Shown here piece after piece: positions 1 to 8,166 of a stretch of 64,000 nt of DNA. The position numbers were made by a program, and so were the translations under genes. The notes beneath the pieces were generated by a model. The model saw nothing but the letters and a program-made list of their open reading frames with translations, had not been told where the DNA came from and searched no databases. The stretch comes from Lachnoclostridium sp. An196 (GTDB lineage: Bacteria; Bacillota; Clostridia; Lachnospirales; Lachnospiraceae): assembly GCF_002160135.1 (NCBI RefSeq), contig NZ_NFJZ01000006.1:1-64000 (forward strand). The letters are read 5' to 3'. Numbering within the stretch: position 1 is the first letter of the stretch; every line of letters starts with the position of its first letter.

Positions 1-13
1 CTACGGGTAGTAG

Positions 14-1455
14 CGTTTACTTCTGCACAGTTGATATTTACTCTTTCATACATCCATGGTATGGTTATCTCTCCTTCTGACAGCAGTAGAAGGAGGCTCA
101 TCATGAGTAAATATATTCCTGGTAACCAAAAACACCTTACCCTTGAAAACCGTATCTATATCGAAAACGAACTGAATAAGGGCACTTCCTTTAAGGATAT
201 TGCCAGGTTCCTGTGTAAGGATCCTACCACGATCTCTAAAGAAATCAGGGCTCACCGTCTCTCAGACTGGTATCACAAAGGGACTTTCTATAATGCCAAA
301 AACTTCTGCATCCACCGCTATCACTGCAAGAAGACTAACGCCTGCGGAAAGATTATCCTGTGCGGAATCAAATGCGCATCCTGTCCTACCTGCAACCAAA
401 CCTGCAGAGACTTTGAGAAAGAGCACTGCGTCAGGCTTGACCGGGCTCCCTATGTCTGCAACGGCTGTACGAAAAAAATCAATCACTGCACGATTGCCCA
501 CAAATACTCTTATAACGCCAGGTTCGCTGACAGGAAATACCGGGAAAAACTCCGGGATTCCAGAACAGGGATCAACATGACCAAACGGGAGCTTCACAAA
601 AAGGATCAGATCATTTCCCCGTTGATCGAACAGGGACAGTCCCCCTATCATATCCTGACAAACCACCCGGAGCTGGATATGTCCGTCCGCACCCTGTATT
701 CGTATCTTGACCAGGGGCTCTTTACGGCAAGGAACATAGATCTGAAGCGGAAAGCCCATTTCAAACCAAGAAAGTGCCATAAAACACAGATCACGGACAG
801 GACAGTCTTTACCAACCGATTATATCGTGACTTCTGTTCCCTTGCCCTTACAGGCTATGTCCAAATGGATACGGTCCATTCTTCCAGGGAATCAAAAAAG
901 ACCTTGCTGACCATGTTTTTCACCAAAGAAAAACTCTTCCTTGCTTTTCTGATGAACCGATGTACGAAAGGCGCTGTCCGCCTTGTTTTTGACCGTCTGG
1001 AAAAGCGTATGGGAACCTATGAATTCGCTTCCGTGTTTGAATATATCCTGACGGACCGGGGCTCTGAATTTGGTGATCCGGATGCTTTGGAAACCGGCGT
1101 GAACGGAATACAGCGTTCCAGCATTTATTACTGTGACCCGATGCAGAGCGGGCAGAAAGGCGGGCTGGAACAGGCACATACGATGCTCCGGATGGTTCTG
1201 CCAAAGGGAACCTGTTTTGAGTTCCTTACACAATGGGACATAAACCTGATCGTAAACCATATCAATTCCACACCCAGGGAAAGCCTGGATGGAAGGACGC
1301 CATACAGCGTCGCCTTGGAAACACTTGGAGAAGAGGTCTTAAACGCATTTCAGCTTAGGCCGATTGCCCCGGATGAGGTAAACCTGACGCCTAAGCTGAT
1401 CCGCTTTAACCACTAATCAACTAATCGAAACCTGCTGTCAGACTGGAAGTAAACG
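14..1455 (+). mobile_element. IS30-family insertion sequence (ends approximate)
   Basis: A single transposase gene is flanked by a short inverted repeat: CGTTTACTTC at 14-23 and its exact complement at 1446-1455. This is short for IS30 family ends, which are usually imperfect repeats of 20-30 bases, and pairing beyond these 10 bases is weak. The true ends may therefore lie a few bases further out, and the left end may be close to or outside the start of the window. No target duplication could be identified. A 13-base stretch at 1634-1646 matches left-end positions 16-28 in direct orientation (12 of 13), which complicates placing the right end. Confidence 0.6.
103..1416 (+). CDS. IS30 family transposase with Cys-rich N-terminal region
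   Basis: A 437-residue DDE transposase that would cut and paste its own element. The start at 103 follows AGGAGG at 91-96; the frame is open further upstream but without a comparable site. Residues about 10-50 form the IS30-type helix-turn-helix (KDIARFLCKDPTTISKEI). A cluster of more than ten cysteines follows at about residues 70-140 (for example CGIKCASCPTC and CNGC), which suggests a zinc ribbon. The catalytic core shows QMDTVH (first Asp), LTDRGSEF (second Asp) and GGLEQAH (Glu), then the typical NSTPRESLDGRTP segment. The gene is full length without frameshift, so it may be active. Confidence 0.93.
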   Translation: MSKYIPGNQKHLTLENRIYIENELNKGTSFKDIARFLCKDPTTISKEIRAHRLSDWYHKGTFYNAKNFCIHRYHCKKTNACGKIILCGIKCASCPTCNQTCRDFEKEHCVRLDRAPYVCNGCTKKINHCTIAHKYSYNARFADRKYREKLRDSRTGINMTKRELHKKDQIISPLIEQGQSPYHILTNHPELDMSVRTLYSYLDQGLFTARNIDLKRKAHFKPRKCHKTQITDRTVFTNRLYRDFCSLALTGYVQMDTVHSSRESKKTLLTMFFTKEKLFLAFLMNRCTKGAVRLVFDRLEKRMGTYEFASVFEYILTDRGSEFGDPDALETGVNGIQRSSIYYCDPMQSGQKGGLEQAHTMLRMVLPKGTCFEFLTQWDINLIVNHINSTPRESLDGRTPYSVALETLGEEVLNAFQLRPIAPDEVNLTPKLIRFNH

Positions 1456-1687
1456 TTTCACATTTTTTAGATGTGGCCGGTGGAATTCAGTCTCGCACAC
1501 TGTTTTTCAGCGGTCCGTTTCCCATACCCAGAAATCAAGTATTTTTCGATGAGTTTAGCTAATTATAGCAGAAAACAGGAGATTTCGCTCAAAAATTTCC
1601 TGCAAAATCAGCAAAAAATAAAGTATGGTGGAATTTACCTCTGCACTGGAATTTAAAATTTCAATTTAGCGTCGATTTATGTCAAAA

Positions 1688-2326
1688 TCACTGTTCTTCC
1701 GGCACAGTATAGGAATAGCAATAATAATCGAACCAGTCGATCCATGATTTTTTCTTCCAGGTCAGCTTAAATGGAGTATTCTGTATAATATATTCATGGC
1801 ATACCGGATGCAGATAGATCATCGTGCAGGATCTCGGCTTTCGTTTCAGGCTGTCCATAAGATGACCGATCATGACACGGAATACTTCCTCCGGAAACGG
1901 GTTAAACAGATAGAAATAATTATATTCGTCATAGTCCTGAAATTCCAGCGCATCTGCCTGGAACGCCTGACAGCGGTCCTCTATTCCAAGCCTGTGAAAA
2001 TTATCATTGGCGGTCCTGGTCAGGGCTTCTGACAGATCATATCCCCGGACCGCGCCAAAAGGATAACGGCTCATCAGATACATGGCCTTTCCCTTCCCGC
2101 AGCCAATATCCAGGATGCGGTCCTCCTGGCTGATCGGATATCTTTTCAGGATACGTACCAACGCGTCTGTAGACGGCTGATATTGATTGCCGTGGTCCTG
2201 GGAGAATCCGGCATTTTCCTGGGACACCCATCCGGAAAAGTCCGCGTTTCCGCGGAATATCCGGTCATTCAGGCGTGCGAACCACTGCCAGATTCCACAG
2301 AATATATCATGCAGAAATGATTTCAT
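1688..2326 (-). CDS. class I SAM-dependent methyltransferase
   Basis: A 212-residue cytosolic protein. Motif I of the Rossmann methyltransferase fold is clear at about residues 72-80 (ILDIGCGKGKA), followed by an acidic residue after the next strand (VRGYDLSEA) and FQADALEF as motif II/III. Motif IV appears as LFNPFPEEVF, where NPF replaces the NPPY of base methyltransferases. The start at 2326 follows AAGGAG with ordinary spacing. It stands alone between the IS element and a region of broken genes, so context gives no substrate. It resembles small clostridial methyltransferases of unknown target; the fold is certain, the substrate is not. Confidence 0.82.
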   Translation of the reverse strand: MKSFLHDIFCGIWQWFARLNDRIFRGNADFSGWVSQENAGFSQDHGNQYQPSTDALVRILKRYPISQEDRILDIGCGKGKAMYLMSRYPFGAVRGYDLSEALTRTANDNFHRLGIEDRCQAFQADALEFQDYDEYNYFYLFNPFPEEVFRVMIGHLMDSLKRKPRSCTMIYLHPVCHEYIIQNTPFKLTWKKKSWIDWFDYYCYSYTVPEEQ

Positions 2327-2580
2327 GTGCAGTCACTCCTTATATCTTTCATTCCTGGTGTCTGAATTCTCAGACCCTGCCATTAATAATATAAATTGCC
2401 ATGACTGCCGCGTCTAATACTTAAATTTCATAATAAACAATACCTTTTAGGTATAGAATACCGGCCAGTTTCTGGCAGGGCTAAACTCAAAAAAACGACA
2501 AAATTCTATCAATTATCAAAGTAAGATGTGTAAAAATGGCTATGTCCGCCCTGCCGGAAAAAGTCCGTGGTATCTATCAT

Positions 2581-3201
2581 TTACACGTTCTGCCGGATCC
2601 AGTTCTCTATGTGTTCTGCAATTACGTCATTATTCAGATCCTGGAACATGAAATGATCATTTCCGGTGATACCTTCTTCAGGCAGATCAACAACCGTACA
2701 GTTGCCGCCCTGGGAGTGTGTTACCAGTATGGAATCTTTTCCTGTCCGGTCATATACTTCATCGATCTTCGCCGCCACGGCTCTCGCCACTGTCTCGTTG
2801 TCAAAGTCGGCGCCCATATCCGATGTCATACCGGTATCGGGAGTCATCTGACGGAAGAACTGGTCCAAAGATTCTTCATCATTGGGGAACTGCGATCCTT
2901 CATTCGGAACAGATTCTCCATTCTCCCAGCGGCCGATACGGAATTGTGTATACCATCTCTGGTCCAGTGTCTTTGTACTGATCTCTCCGCTGACAGAAGT
3001 CGCTCCTGCCTCTCCTCTTCTCGGCTCGTCGATCAGAAATACACTGTGGCCCATCCGAAGGAACATGTCAGACCAGCCTTCCCGGCCGTCCGGAGTCGTC
3101 ATCCATCCCATACGGGACTGTCCGTATCCATGAAGAAATACCATGGGGAGTCCTGTCTCGTCTTCCGGAATCTGATAGAGGACATTGGCATGAACTCCGC
3201 C
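2581..3201 (-). pseudogene. alpha/beta hydrolase remnant, 5' truncated and internally deleted
   Basis: The reading frame is open across this stretch. It carries family landmarks: LPMVFLHGYGQS (oxyanion region), TTPDGREGW, LIDEPRRGEAG, FFRQMTP and the nucleophile elbow VTHSQGG. Directly after that Gly-Gly the protein jumps to NCTVVDLPEEGITGNDHF, which in relatives lies about 100 residues further on and ends with the catalytic His. The missing segment normally carries the catalytic acid. The N-terminal signal region is also absent, because the frame runs into the permease remnant near 3201-3211. From the first Met (3144) only 187 residues remain, against roughly 320-400 in intact relatives. I judge it non-functional. 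Confidence 0.75.
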
Positions 3202-3210
3202 CAGGGCGCT

Positions 3211-3822
3211 ACCCGGGAGAACAATCTGGCTTCACTGGGATATGTGGATTTTGATAATCCGAGTGAAATCAGCATCTACCCGGTCGACTTTGACAGCAAA
3301 GAACATGTAGCCGAGATCCTGAGCGCATACAACAGCCGCATGGAGGCGGAAGGAATGGACGATCAGGTGATCACGTATACGGACATGGTGGGTACTCTGA
3401 TGTCCTCCGTCACAGATATCATCGATATCATCAGTTACGTGCTGATCGCGTTTGTGGCCATCTCCCTGGTTGTATCTTCCATCATGATCGGGGTGATCAC
3501 TTACATCAGCGTACTGGAACGGAAAAAGGAGATCGGGATCCTCAGGGCCATCGGCGCTTCCAAAGGGAATATCTCCCAGGTCTTCAACGCCGAGACTTTC
3601 ATTATCGAACTGATCGGCATCGGACTGACGCTGCTTTTGCTGATCCCCGGCAATGCGCTGATCCATCACCTGGCAGGCACTGACAACATCAATGCGTTCC
3701 TGCCCGCCGGATACGCAGTCATCCTGATCGCGCTGAGCGTCTTTCTCACGCTTCTGGGTGGACTGATCCCTTCCAGAAAAGCGGCCATGAGCGACCCGGT
3801 GACGGCGCTGCGGACGGAGTAA
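3211..3822 (+). pseudogene. C-terminal remnant of an FtsX/MacB-type ABC transporter permease
   Basis: About 200 residues match the end of large ABC permeases: a periplasmic-type segment (SLGYVDFDNPSEISIYP), a transmembrane helix (VLIAFVAISLVVSSIMIG), the coupling segment ISVLERKKEIGILRAIGASK, two more hydrophobic segments and the closing ARKAA-like SRKAAMSDPVTALRTE. No start codon belongs to it. The open frame continues upstream to 2536, but that part is the antisense of the hydrolase remnant, so the 428-residue frame is a chimera. The join lies near 3201-3211. The remnant is clean, without internal stops, which suggests a fairly recent rearrangement. Confidence 0.75.
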
Positions 3823-3833
3823 CTTTTCGCTTT

Positions 3834-5186
3834 TTAAATCAGCATGGTCATATAGGCAGGTATATACATAATACCATCCTGATAATTCAGATCTTTGGTA
3901 TATATGATATACCTGTCTTCCATTTTCATCTGGTATTTCTTTACCAAATAATCAAAAGATTTATGGGACAGGTAATTGGAAGATTTGACTTCTATCGGAC
4001 ATATTTTTTTCTTTTTTACCACCAAAAAATCCACTTCGTACTTTTTTTCCATGGCTGATCCATCCGGCTTGTAGAGATATTCGTGAAAATATAATGAATA
4101 TCCGGCGGCCCTCAACATCTGAGCAACCATATTTTCTAAAATCATTCCCTGATTAATTCCTAACCGGTCAATGATCAAGGACTTATACAGATCTTCATCT
4201 AAGTCGTCCCGGTTTTGCATAATTCTGGTTACCAGAAGTCCTGTATCCCCCATATACAATTTAAAATTACTTCTATCCGCGAACAACTCCAACGCAACTT
4301 CTGGTTTTGTAACGTTAATGCATTCATTTCCTATCATCGACTCCGAGATAAAACTGACCGCATCCATGTAATTCTGGAATCTCGCATTTTTATTTATTAA
4401 AGACCATTTAAAATGTGAGTTTTTGTTTTCCAGCTGTTCCGGTATTGTTTTATATATGACGGAAGCCTTTTCTCTATTTTCATCATCGTATTTTTTCAAA
4501 TCTTCTTCGTACAAATCCAGAATATTTCTTTTTATAAAATCGATTTGTGCAAAAGTTCTGCCGTTTACAAAAGCTTCCACAGCCTGAGGCATTCCTCCTA
4601 CCGCCATATACGTACGAAAATTTTTCATGACTTTTCGGTGAATGCTGTCTCCTAATGGCTTTTTCCTTTTAAATGCATCCTGAATGATCGGAATTGTAAC
4701 AGTATCTCCTAATGCCCAGAGATATTCTTCAAAATCCATCGGATACATTTTGATGCGATATTCTTCTGATGGGATCAGAATATCTTTTACATTTTTTTTG
4801 ATTGAGATCAAAGATCCTGTCTCTATATATTCATATCTTCCATCCGCCACCAGATATTTGATTGCTTGTCTGGCAAGAGGAAACAATTGAATCTCATCAA
4901 AAATCAAGGCACACTTTTTCCCCTGAAGCGCTCTTCCTTTAAGCAGGAACAAATTTCGAAAAAAAGTATCCAAGTCATTTATGTTTTCTGTGAAATTATT
5001 CCGAATATCTTCGCTCTCTCTGGCAAAATCAAGGATCATATAATCATCATATTCATTCTTGGCAAATTCTTCTACGATTGTAGTTTTACCAATACGCCTT
5101 GCTCCTTCCAGCAATATGGCCGAAGAACCCGCAGACAACTCTTTCCATTCCAAAAGTTTATCGTATACTTTCCTTTTAAAAATCAC
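3834..5186 (-). CDS. AAA family ATPase with DUF4143 domain
   Basis: A 450-residue protein of the AAA_14 plus DUF4143 type. Walker A is LLEGARRIGKTTIVEEF near residues 25-40 and Walker B is CALIFDEIQLFP near 110-120. The C-terminal part (MGDTGLLVTRIM, KYEVDFLVVKKKKICPIEVKSS) has the acidic and EVK motif of a PD-(D/E)XK-like fold usual at the end of these proteins. The start is GTG at 5186 with GGAG about 11 bases upstream. The gene is clearly richer in A+T than its neighbours, as expected for horizontally acquired members. These ATPases are common and mostly uncharacterised; some have been proposed as toxin or defence components, but nothing here shows that. Confidence 0.88.
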   Translation of the reverse strand: MIFKRKVYDKLLEWKELSAGSSAILLEGARRIGKTTIVEEFAKNEYDDYMILDFARESEDIRNNFTENINDLDTFFRNLFLLKGRALQGKKCALIFDEIQLFPLARQAIKYLVADGRYEYIETGSLISIKKNVKDILIPSEEYRIKMYPMDFEEYLWALGDTVTIPIIQDAFKRKKPLGDSIHRKVMKNFRTYMAVGGMPQAVEAFVNGRTFAQIDFIKRNILDLYEEDLKKYDDENREKASVIYKTIPEQLENKNSHFKWSLINKNARFQNYMDAVSFISESMIGNECINVTKPEVALELFADRSNFKLYMGDTGLLVTRIMQNRDDLDEDLYKSLIIDRLGINQGMILENMVAQMLRAAGYSLYFHEYLYKPDGSAMEKKYEVDFLVVKKKKICPIEVKSSNYLSHKSFDYLVKKYQMKMEDRYIIYTKDLNYQDGIMYIPAYMTMLI

Positions 5187-5215
5187 TTTATATACACTCC
5201 GTTTCTTTTAAAAGC

Positions 5216-5224
5216 ATTATATCA
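5216..5224 (-). promoter_or_regulatory. extended -10 promoter element of the AAA/DUF4143 gene
   Basis: Read on the minus strand the sequence is TGATATAAT, a perfect TATAAT preceded by the TGn extension. It lies 30 bases upstream of the GTG start at 5186. No good -35 hexamer is found 17 bases upstream, which suits an extended -10 promoter. The repeat array at 5221-5319 occupies the position of the -35 box and beyond. Confidence 0.6.
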
Positions 5225-5319
5225 CGAAAACAAGAAAAGTATACCTTGTATTTTTAACGAAAATAAGAAATGTTTTATGTAATATTTTAACGAAAATAAA
5301 AAATGTTTATATCCATATC
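5221..5319. repeat. three repeats with a 33-base period upstream of the ATPase gene
   Basis: Copies start at 5221, 5254 and 5287. The core of copy 2 (TTTTAACGAAAATAAG, 5252-5267) is repeated in copy 3 at 5285; over 24 bases (5252-5275 and 5285-5308) they differ at one position. Copy 1 (5221-5240) matches copy 2 at 16 of 20 positions. The strict 33-base spacing, about three helical turns, places all copies on one DNA face directly upstream of the -10 box. Confidence 0.75.
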
Positions 5320-5321
5320 CC

Positions 5322-6113
5322 TTATCTCCACACAATATCCGCCTTTTTCCTGGGGGCTGTCCTCTTATAGGATACGGCCGGATATCCGATCAGCATACAG
5401 CAGACCAGAGGCGTATCCGGGATTCCAAGCCACTCTTCCAGTTCCGGACAGGCTTTTATGATCCGGGTCAGATATCCGCTGTAGAGGACGCCCAGTCCTT
5501 TGGCAACCGCCATATTTTCAATATTGGCTGCCGCAAGCCCGCCGTCCAGCGCGTTATCCGCGGCGATCATGATGCAGGCGGGAGTATTGAAAAACAATCC
5601 GTCATCCTCCGGGTGCCTGCTCCGTCTGCGGTGCATGAATTTAAACAGCGCAGCATAATGGGGCATCTCCGCTTTCATCTTCTCCACCATCTCCAGAACC
5701 TGATCCCAGAGCAGGTCCTTAAACTGGTCAAGTTCCTCCTGAATCACGATAAAGCGGCAGGCCTGCCTGTTCTTCGCCGTGGCAGTATATCTTCCGGCCT
5801 GCAGGATCTGCTCCATGCAGTCTTTTTCGACCTTTTTATCGCGGAAATTACGGATACTTCTTCTGAATTTTACCGCGTGAAGAAAATTCTCCGGAGCGAC
5901 AGAAAATGTTTCCGCATCATATTCTTCCACATCCGCCATATCGTACTCCGGAATACTTACCGCTCCTTTCGGGCAGACAGCCACGCAGTGGCCGCACTGG
6001 ATACATTCCGGTGTGTAGACCGCTTTTCCGTCATGAACCGATATCTTCGCCGCCGGACAGTCCTTGGCGCAAAGACCGCATCCCACACATTTTTTCTCAT
6101 CAATTTCAACCAT
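5322..6113 (-). CDS. nitroreductase family protein with N-terminal 2[4Fe-4S] ferredoxin domain
   Basis: A 263-residue flavoprotein. Residues 1-60 hold two ferredoxin clusters, CVGCGLCAKDCPAAK and CIQCGHCVAVCPKGA. The nitroreductase domain follows (FRRSIRNFRDKKV, RYTATAKNRQA), with GVLYSGYLTRI and a C-terminal CMLIGYPAVSYKRTAPRKKADIVW-type end usual in the group. I chose the start at 6113 because GGAG lies just upstream; a longer frame to 6209 would overlap the GtrA gene and has no binding site. It probably passes electrons from reduced ferredoxin to an FMN-bound substrate. It is the last gene of the operon that begins with the aminotransferase, but may be functionally independent. Confidence 0.88.
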   Translation of the reverse strand: MVEIDEKKCVGCGLCAKDCPAAKISVHDGKAVYTPECIQCGHCVAVCPKGAVSIPEYDMADVEEYDAETFSVAPENFLHAVKFRRSIRNFRDKKVEKDCMEQILQAGRYTATAKNRQACRFIVIQEELDQFKDLLWDQVLEMVEKMKAEMPHYAALFKFMHRRRSRHPEDDGLFFNTPACIMIAADNALDGGLAAANIENMAVAKGLGVLYSGYLTRIIKACPELEEWLGIPDTPLVCCMLIGYPAVSYKRTAPRKKADIVWR

Positions 6114-6147
6114 ACCGCTGCTCTCCTTTTCCAATAAAAATTTCATA

Positions 6148-6573
6148 CTAATGCTTCTTCGCCAGCTCATTGGTATCCAGGCTGTCCCGGAACACAAAGA
6201 ACCGGTCATACAAAAACTCCAGGGTAAAATTTGCCACCATATTGATGACGGTTACCAGGTATTCATTCCAGTGCAGGCTTTCCACGAGGAAATTGCCAAG
6301 TACCGTGGAAGCCGGCGTAAACACACAGTAAAAGGCAAAAACCTTAATCATGGCAGCCGGCACGTTGCTGGCAGACTGGAACGTGTATCTGCGGTTCAGT
6401 GTAAAATTCCACAGCACCGACAGTACCAGCGCAATCAGGTAACAGGGCCAGTAACTCCATCCGGTCAGTTCATTGAGAAGGGAAAAGGCCGCGATCTCAA
6501 TGACTCCCGCAGAGATAGAAAATAATAAAAATTTCAGCGAGCGCAAAAGCTCCTTATGCCTGACATTGCTCAT
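6148..6573 (-). CDS. GtrA-like membrane protein
   Basis: A 141-residue protein with four predicted transmembrane helices (for example FLLFSISAGVIEIAAFSLL and YLIALVLSVLWNFTLNRRYTF). The N-R-x-Y-T-F motif after helix two is a hallmark of GtrA/DPMS-type proteins, which are linked to transfer of polyprenyl-linked sugars across the membrane. Its start overlaps the stop of the FGGY kinase by four bases (6570-6573), so the two are translationally linked. Whether it serves cell-surface glycosylation or the operon's own pathway is unknown. Confidence 0.85.
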   Translation of the reverse strand: MSNVRHKELLRSLKFLLFSISAGVIEIAAFSLLNELTGWSYWPCYLIALVLSVLWNFTLNRRYTFQSASNVPAAMIKVFAFYCVFTPASTVLGNFLVESLHWNEYLVTVINMVANFTLEFLYDRFFVFRDSLDTNELAKKH

Positions 6574-8162
6574 TGAGAAAGCCTCCTGTAGTTTTTCTTG
6601 TTGCTCTGATACAGTCTTTTGAAGATGTCGAAGTATTTATCATAGATCTTCTTTTTCTCCGGATCCGGCTCAAAGCGGCCGGACACAGGGATGAAATCTT
6701 TCACCCGGTCCAGATCCCCGATGGCGCCCAGTCCCACGGCAGCCACAGCGGCCGCGCCTACGGCGCCCACATTCTGGGGATTCTCCACTACTTCAATGGT
6801 ACGTCCCGTTATATCCGCCAGGATCTGAGAAGTCACCGGGGACAAAGCGCCTCCTCCAACAAACCGTATTACAGAGGAAGTCTTTACTTTTCTTTCTTCA
6901 CACTCCAGCATCCAGCGCAGATGATAGCAGATGCCTTCCAGCACCGCGCGGATCAGTTCTGATTTTCCCGTCTCCAGGCGGATGCCGAAAAACATGCCCG
7001 CCGCAGCCGGATCTTCAAAAGGACAGCGGTTTCCGTGCAGCCAGGGTGTGAATATCACGCCGCCGGAGCCTTCCGGCACCTGGCTTACCACTTCGGTCAT
7101 ATAATCGTACAGGCTCCGGTATACCGCCTCATGGCTTTCCGACACATCTACTTTCTTCAGATAAATCCCGATCTCGTCCAGCGCCAGATGGTCTTTTACC
7201 CATTCCAGACATTTCCCGGCTGTCTCCATCTCTGCAAAATAATTATATCTTCCGGTCTGTGCTCCCACGATCGCCGCGATCATGGCGGAGACGTCCACTA
7301 TCTGCCGGTCTGTCACGGTACCGACCCATCCGGAGGTGCCGCAGTAGATATGCGTCTCACCCACGCCCACGCACCCGGAGCCGACGCCGATCAGGGAAGC
7401 GTCCCCGCCTCCTCCAAAGACCGGAATGCCCGCCGGAAGCCCCAGTTCCTCCGCCGCCTGCGCGGTCAGGGATCCTGCCCGGTCGGAAGATCTGATGATG
7501 CGCGGCAGATGCTCCATCTGAATGCCGAACATGCGGCAGAGACTTGCGCTCCACCCTTCTTTCCCTTTTCTGGTGTCATAGAGCAGCGTCGCGAATGCGG
7601 AGTCTTCCGTCATGACGCATTCTCCGGTCAGCCGGCGGATAAAATACTCTTTTACATCCAGCCACTTGTCTGCCCGCCGGAAGTTCTCCGGTTCATGATT
7701 TTCGATCCATTTATATTTCCACATAGGATCTTTGACGCTGGTGGACACGGCTCCGGTGATGCGCAGGCATTTCAGCAGCCGGAACACATTGGCTCCGGCG
7801 ATCTGCGGACCGTAAGCAAGGCCTTTCCGTATCTCAGCCTTTGCCCGCTGATCCATATAACTCATAGGGCGGTGCACCGGCTTCCCATCCTTGTCCACCA
7901 GCACCAGCCCCTGCATCTGGGAGCAGAAAGAGATCCCTGCCACTTCGTCCGGTCTCACTTCTGTCCCGGCAAACAGTTCCTTTGTCGTATCGCAGACTGC
8001 CTGCCACCATTCTTCTTCATCCTGTTCGGCTCCGCCGTCTTCCAGAATATAGAGACGGTATCCTTTGCTCACGCCTGCCAGCAGCGTGATCGTATCATCC
8101 ACACGGAACAGACAGGTTTTTACGCCTGTCGTTCCGATATCGTAAGCCAGCACATAAATCAT
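6570..8162 (-). CDS. FGGY family carbohydrate kinase (xylulokinase-like)
   Basis: A 530-residue sugar kinase that would phosphorylate a pentose, pentitol or related polyol with ATP. The N-terminal phosphate motif is YDIGTTGVKTCLF. Further FGGY landmarks are GISFCSQMQGLVLVD, MSYMDQRA, FGGGGDASLIGVGSG and the C-terminal signature IRFVGGGALSPVTSQILADI, then VGAVGAAAVAAVGLG. The start at 8162 has GGGAGG about nine bases upstream and falls just after the TetR stop; two upstream ATGs (8192, 8183) overlap that gene. Class II aldolase and aminotransferase genes upstream suggest phosphorylation followed by aldol cleavage. The family is certain, the substrate is not. Confidence 0.88.
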   Translation of the reverse strand: MIYVLAYDIGTTGVKTCLFRVDDTITLLAGVSKGYRLYILEDGGAEQDEEEWWQAVCDTTKELFAGTEVRPDEVAGISFCSQMQGLVLVDKDGKPVHRPMSYMDQRAKAEIRKGLAYGPQIAGANVFRLLKCLRITGAVSTSVKDPMWKYKWIENHEPENFRRADKWLDVKEYFIRRLTGECVMTEDSAFATLLYDTRKGKEGWSASLCRMFGIQMEHLPRIIRSSDRAGSLTAQAAEELGLPAGIPVFGGGGDASLIGVGSGCVGVGETHIYCGTSGWVGTVTDRQIVDVSAMIAAIVGAQTGRYNYFAEMETAGKCLEWVKDHLALDEIGIYLKKVDVSESHEAVYRSLYDYMTEVVSQVPEGSGGVIFTPWLHGNRCPFEDPAAAGMFFGIRLETGKSELIRAVLEGICYHLRWMLECEERKVKTSSVIRFVGGGALSPVTSQILADITGRTIEVVENPQNVGAVGAAAVAAVGLGAIGDLDRVKDFIPVSGRFEPDPEKKKIYDKYFDIFKRLYQSNKKNYRRLSQ

Positions 8163-8166
8163 ATCT

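Noticed and set aside
1471-1656. A 61-residue open frame right of the IS element
   Set aside because: No ribosome binding site, AT-rich random-like translation, and it spans the uncertain IS border.
2536-3822. A 428-residue plus-strand open frame as one gene
   Set aside because: Its first 220 codons are antisense to the recognisable hydrolase remnant; only the last 200 resemble a permease.
5221-5319. CRISPR array
   Set aside because: Only three degenerate AT-rich copies with no unique spacers of regular size and no cas genes nearby; it looks like a regulatory repeat.
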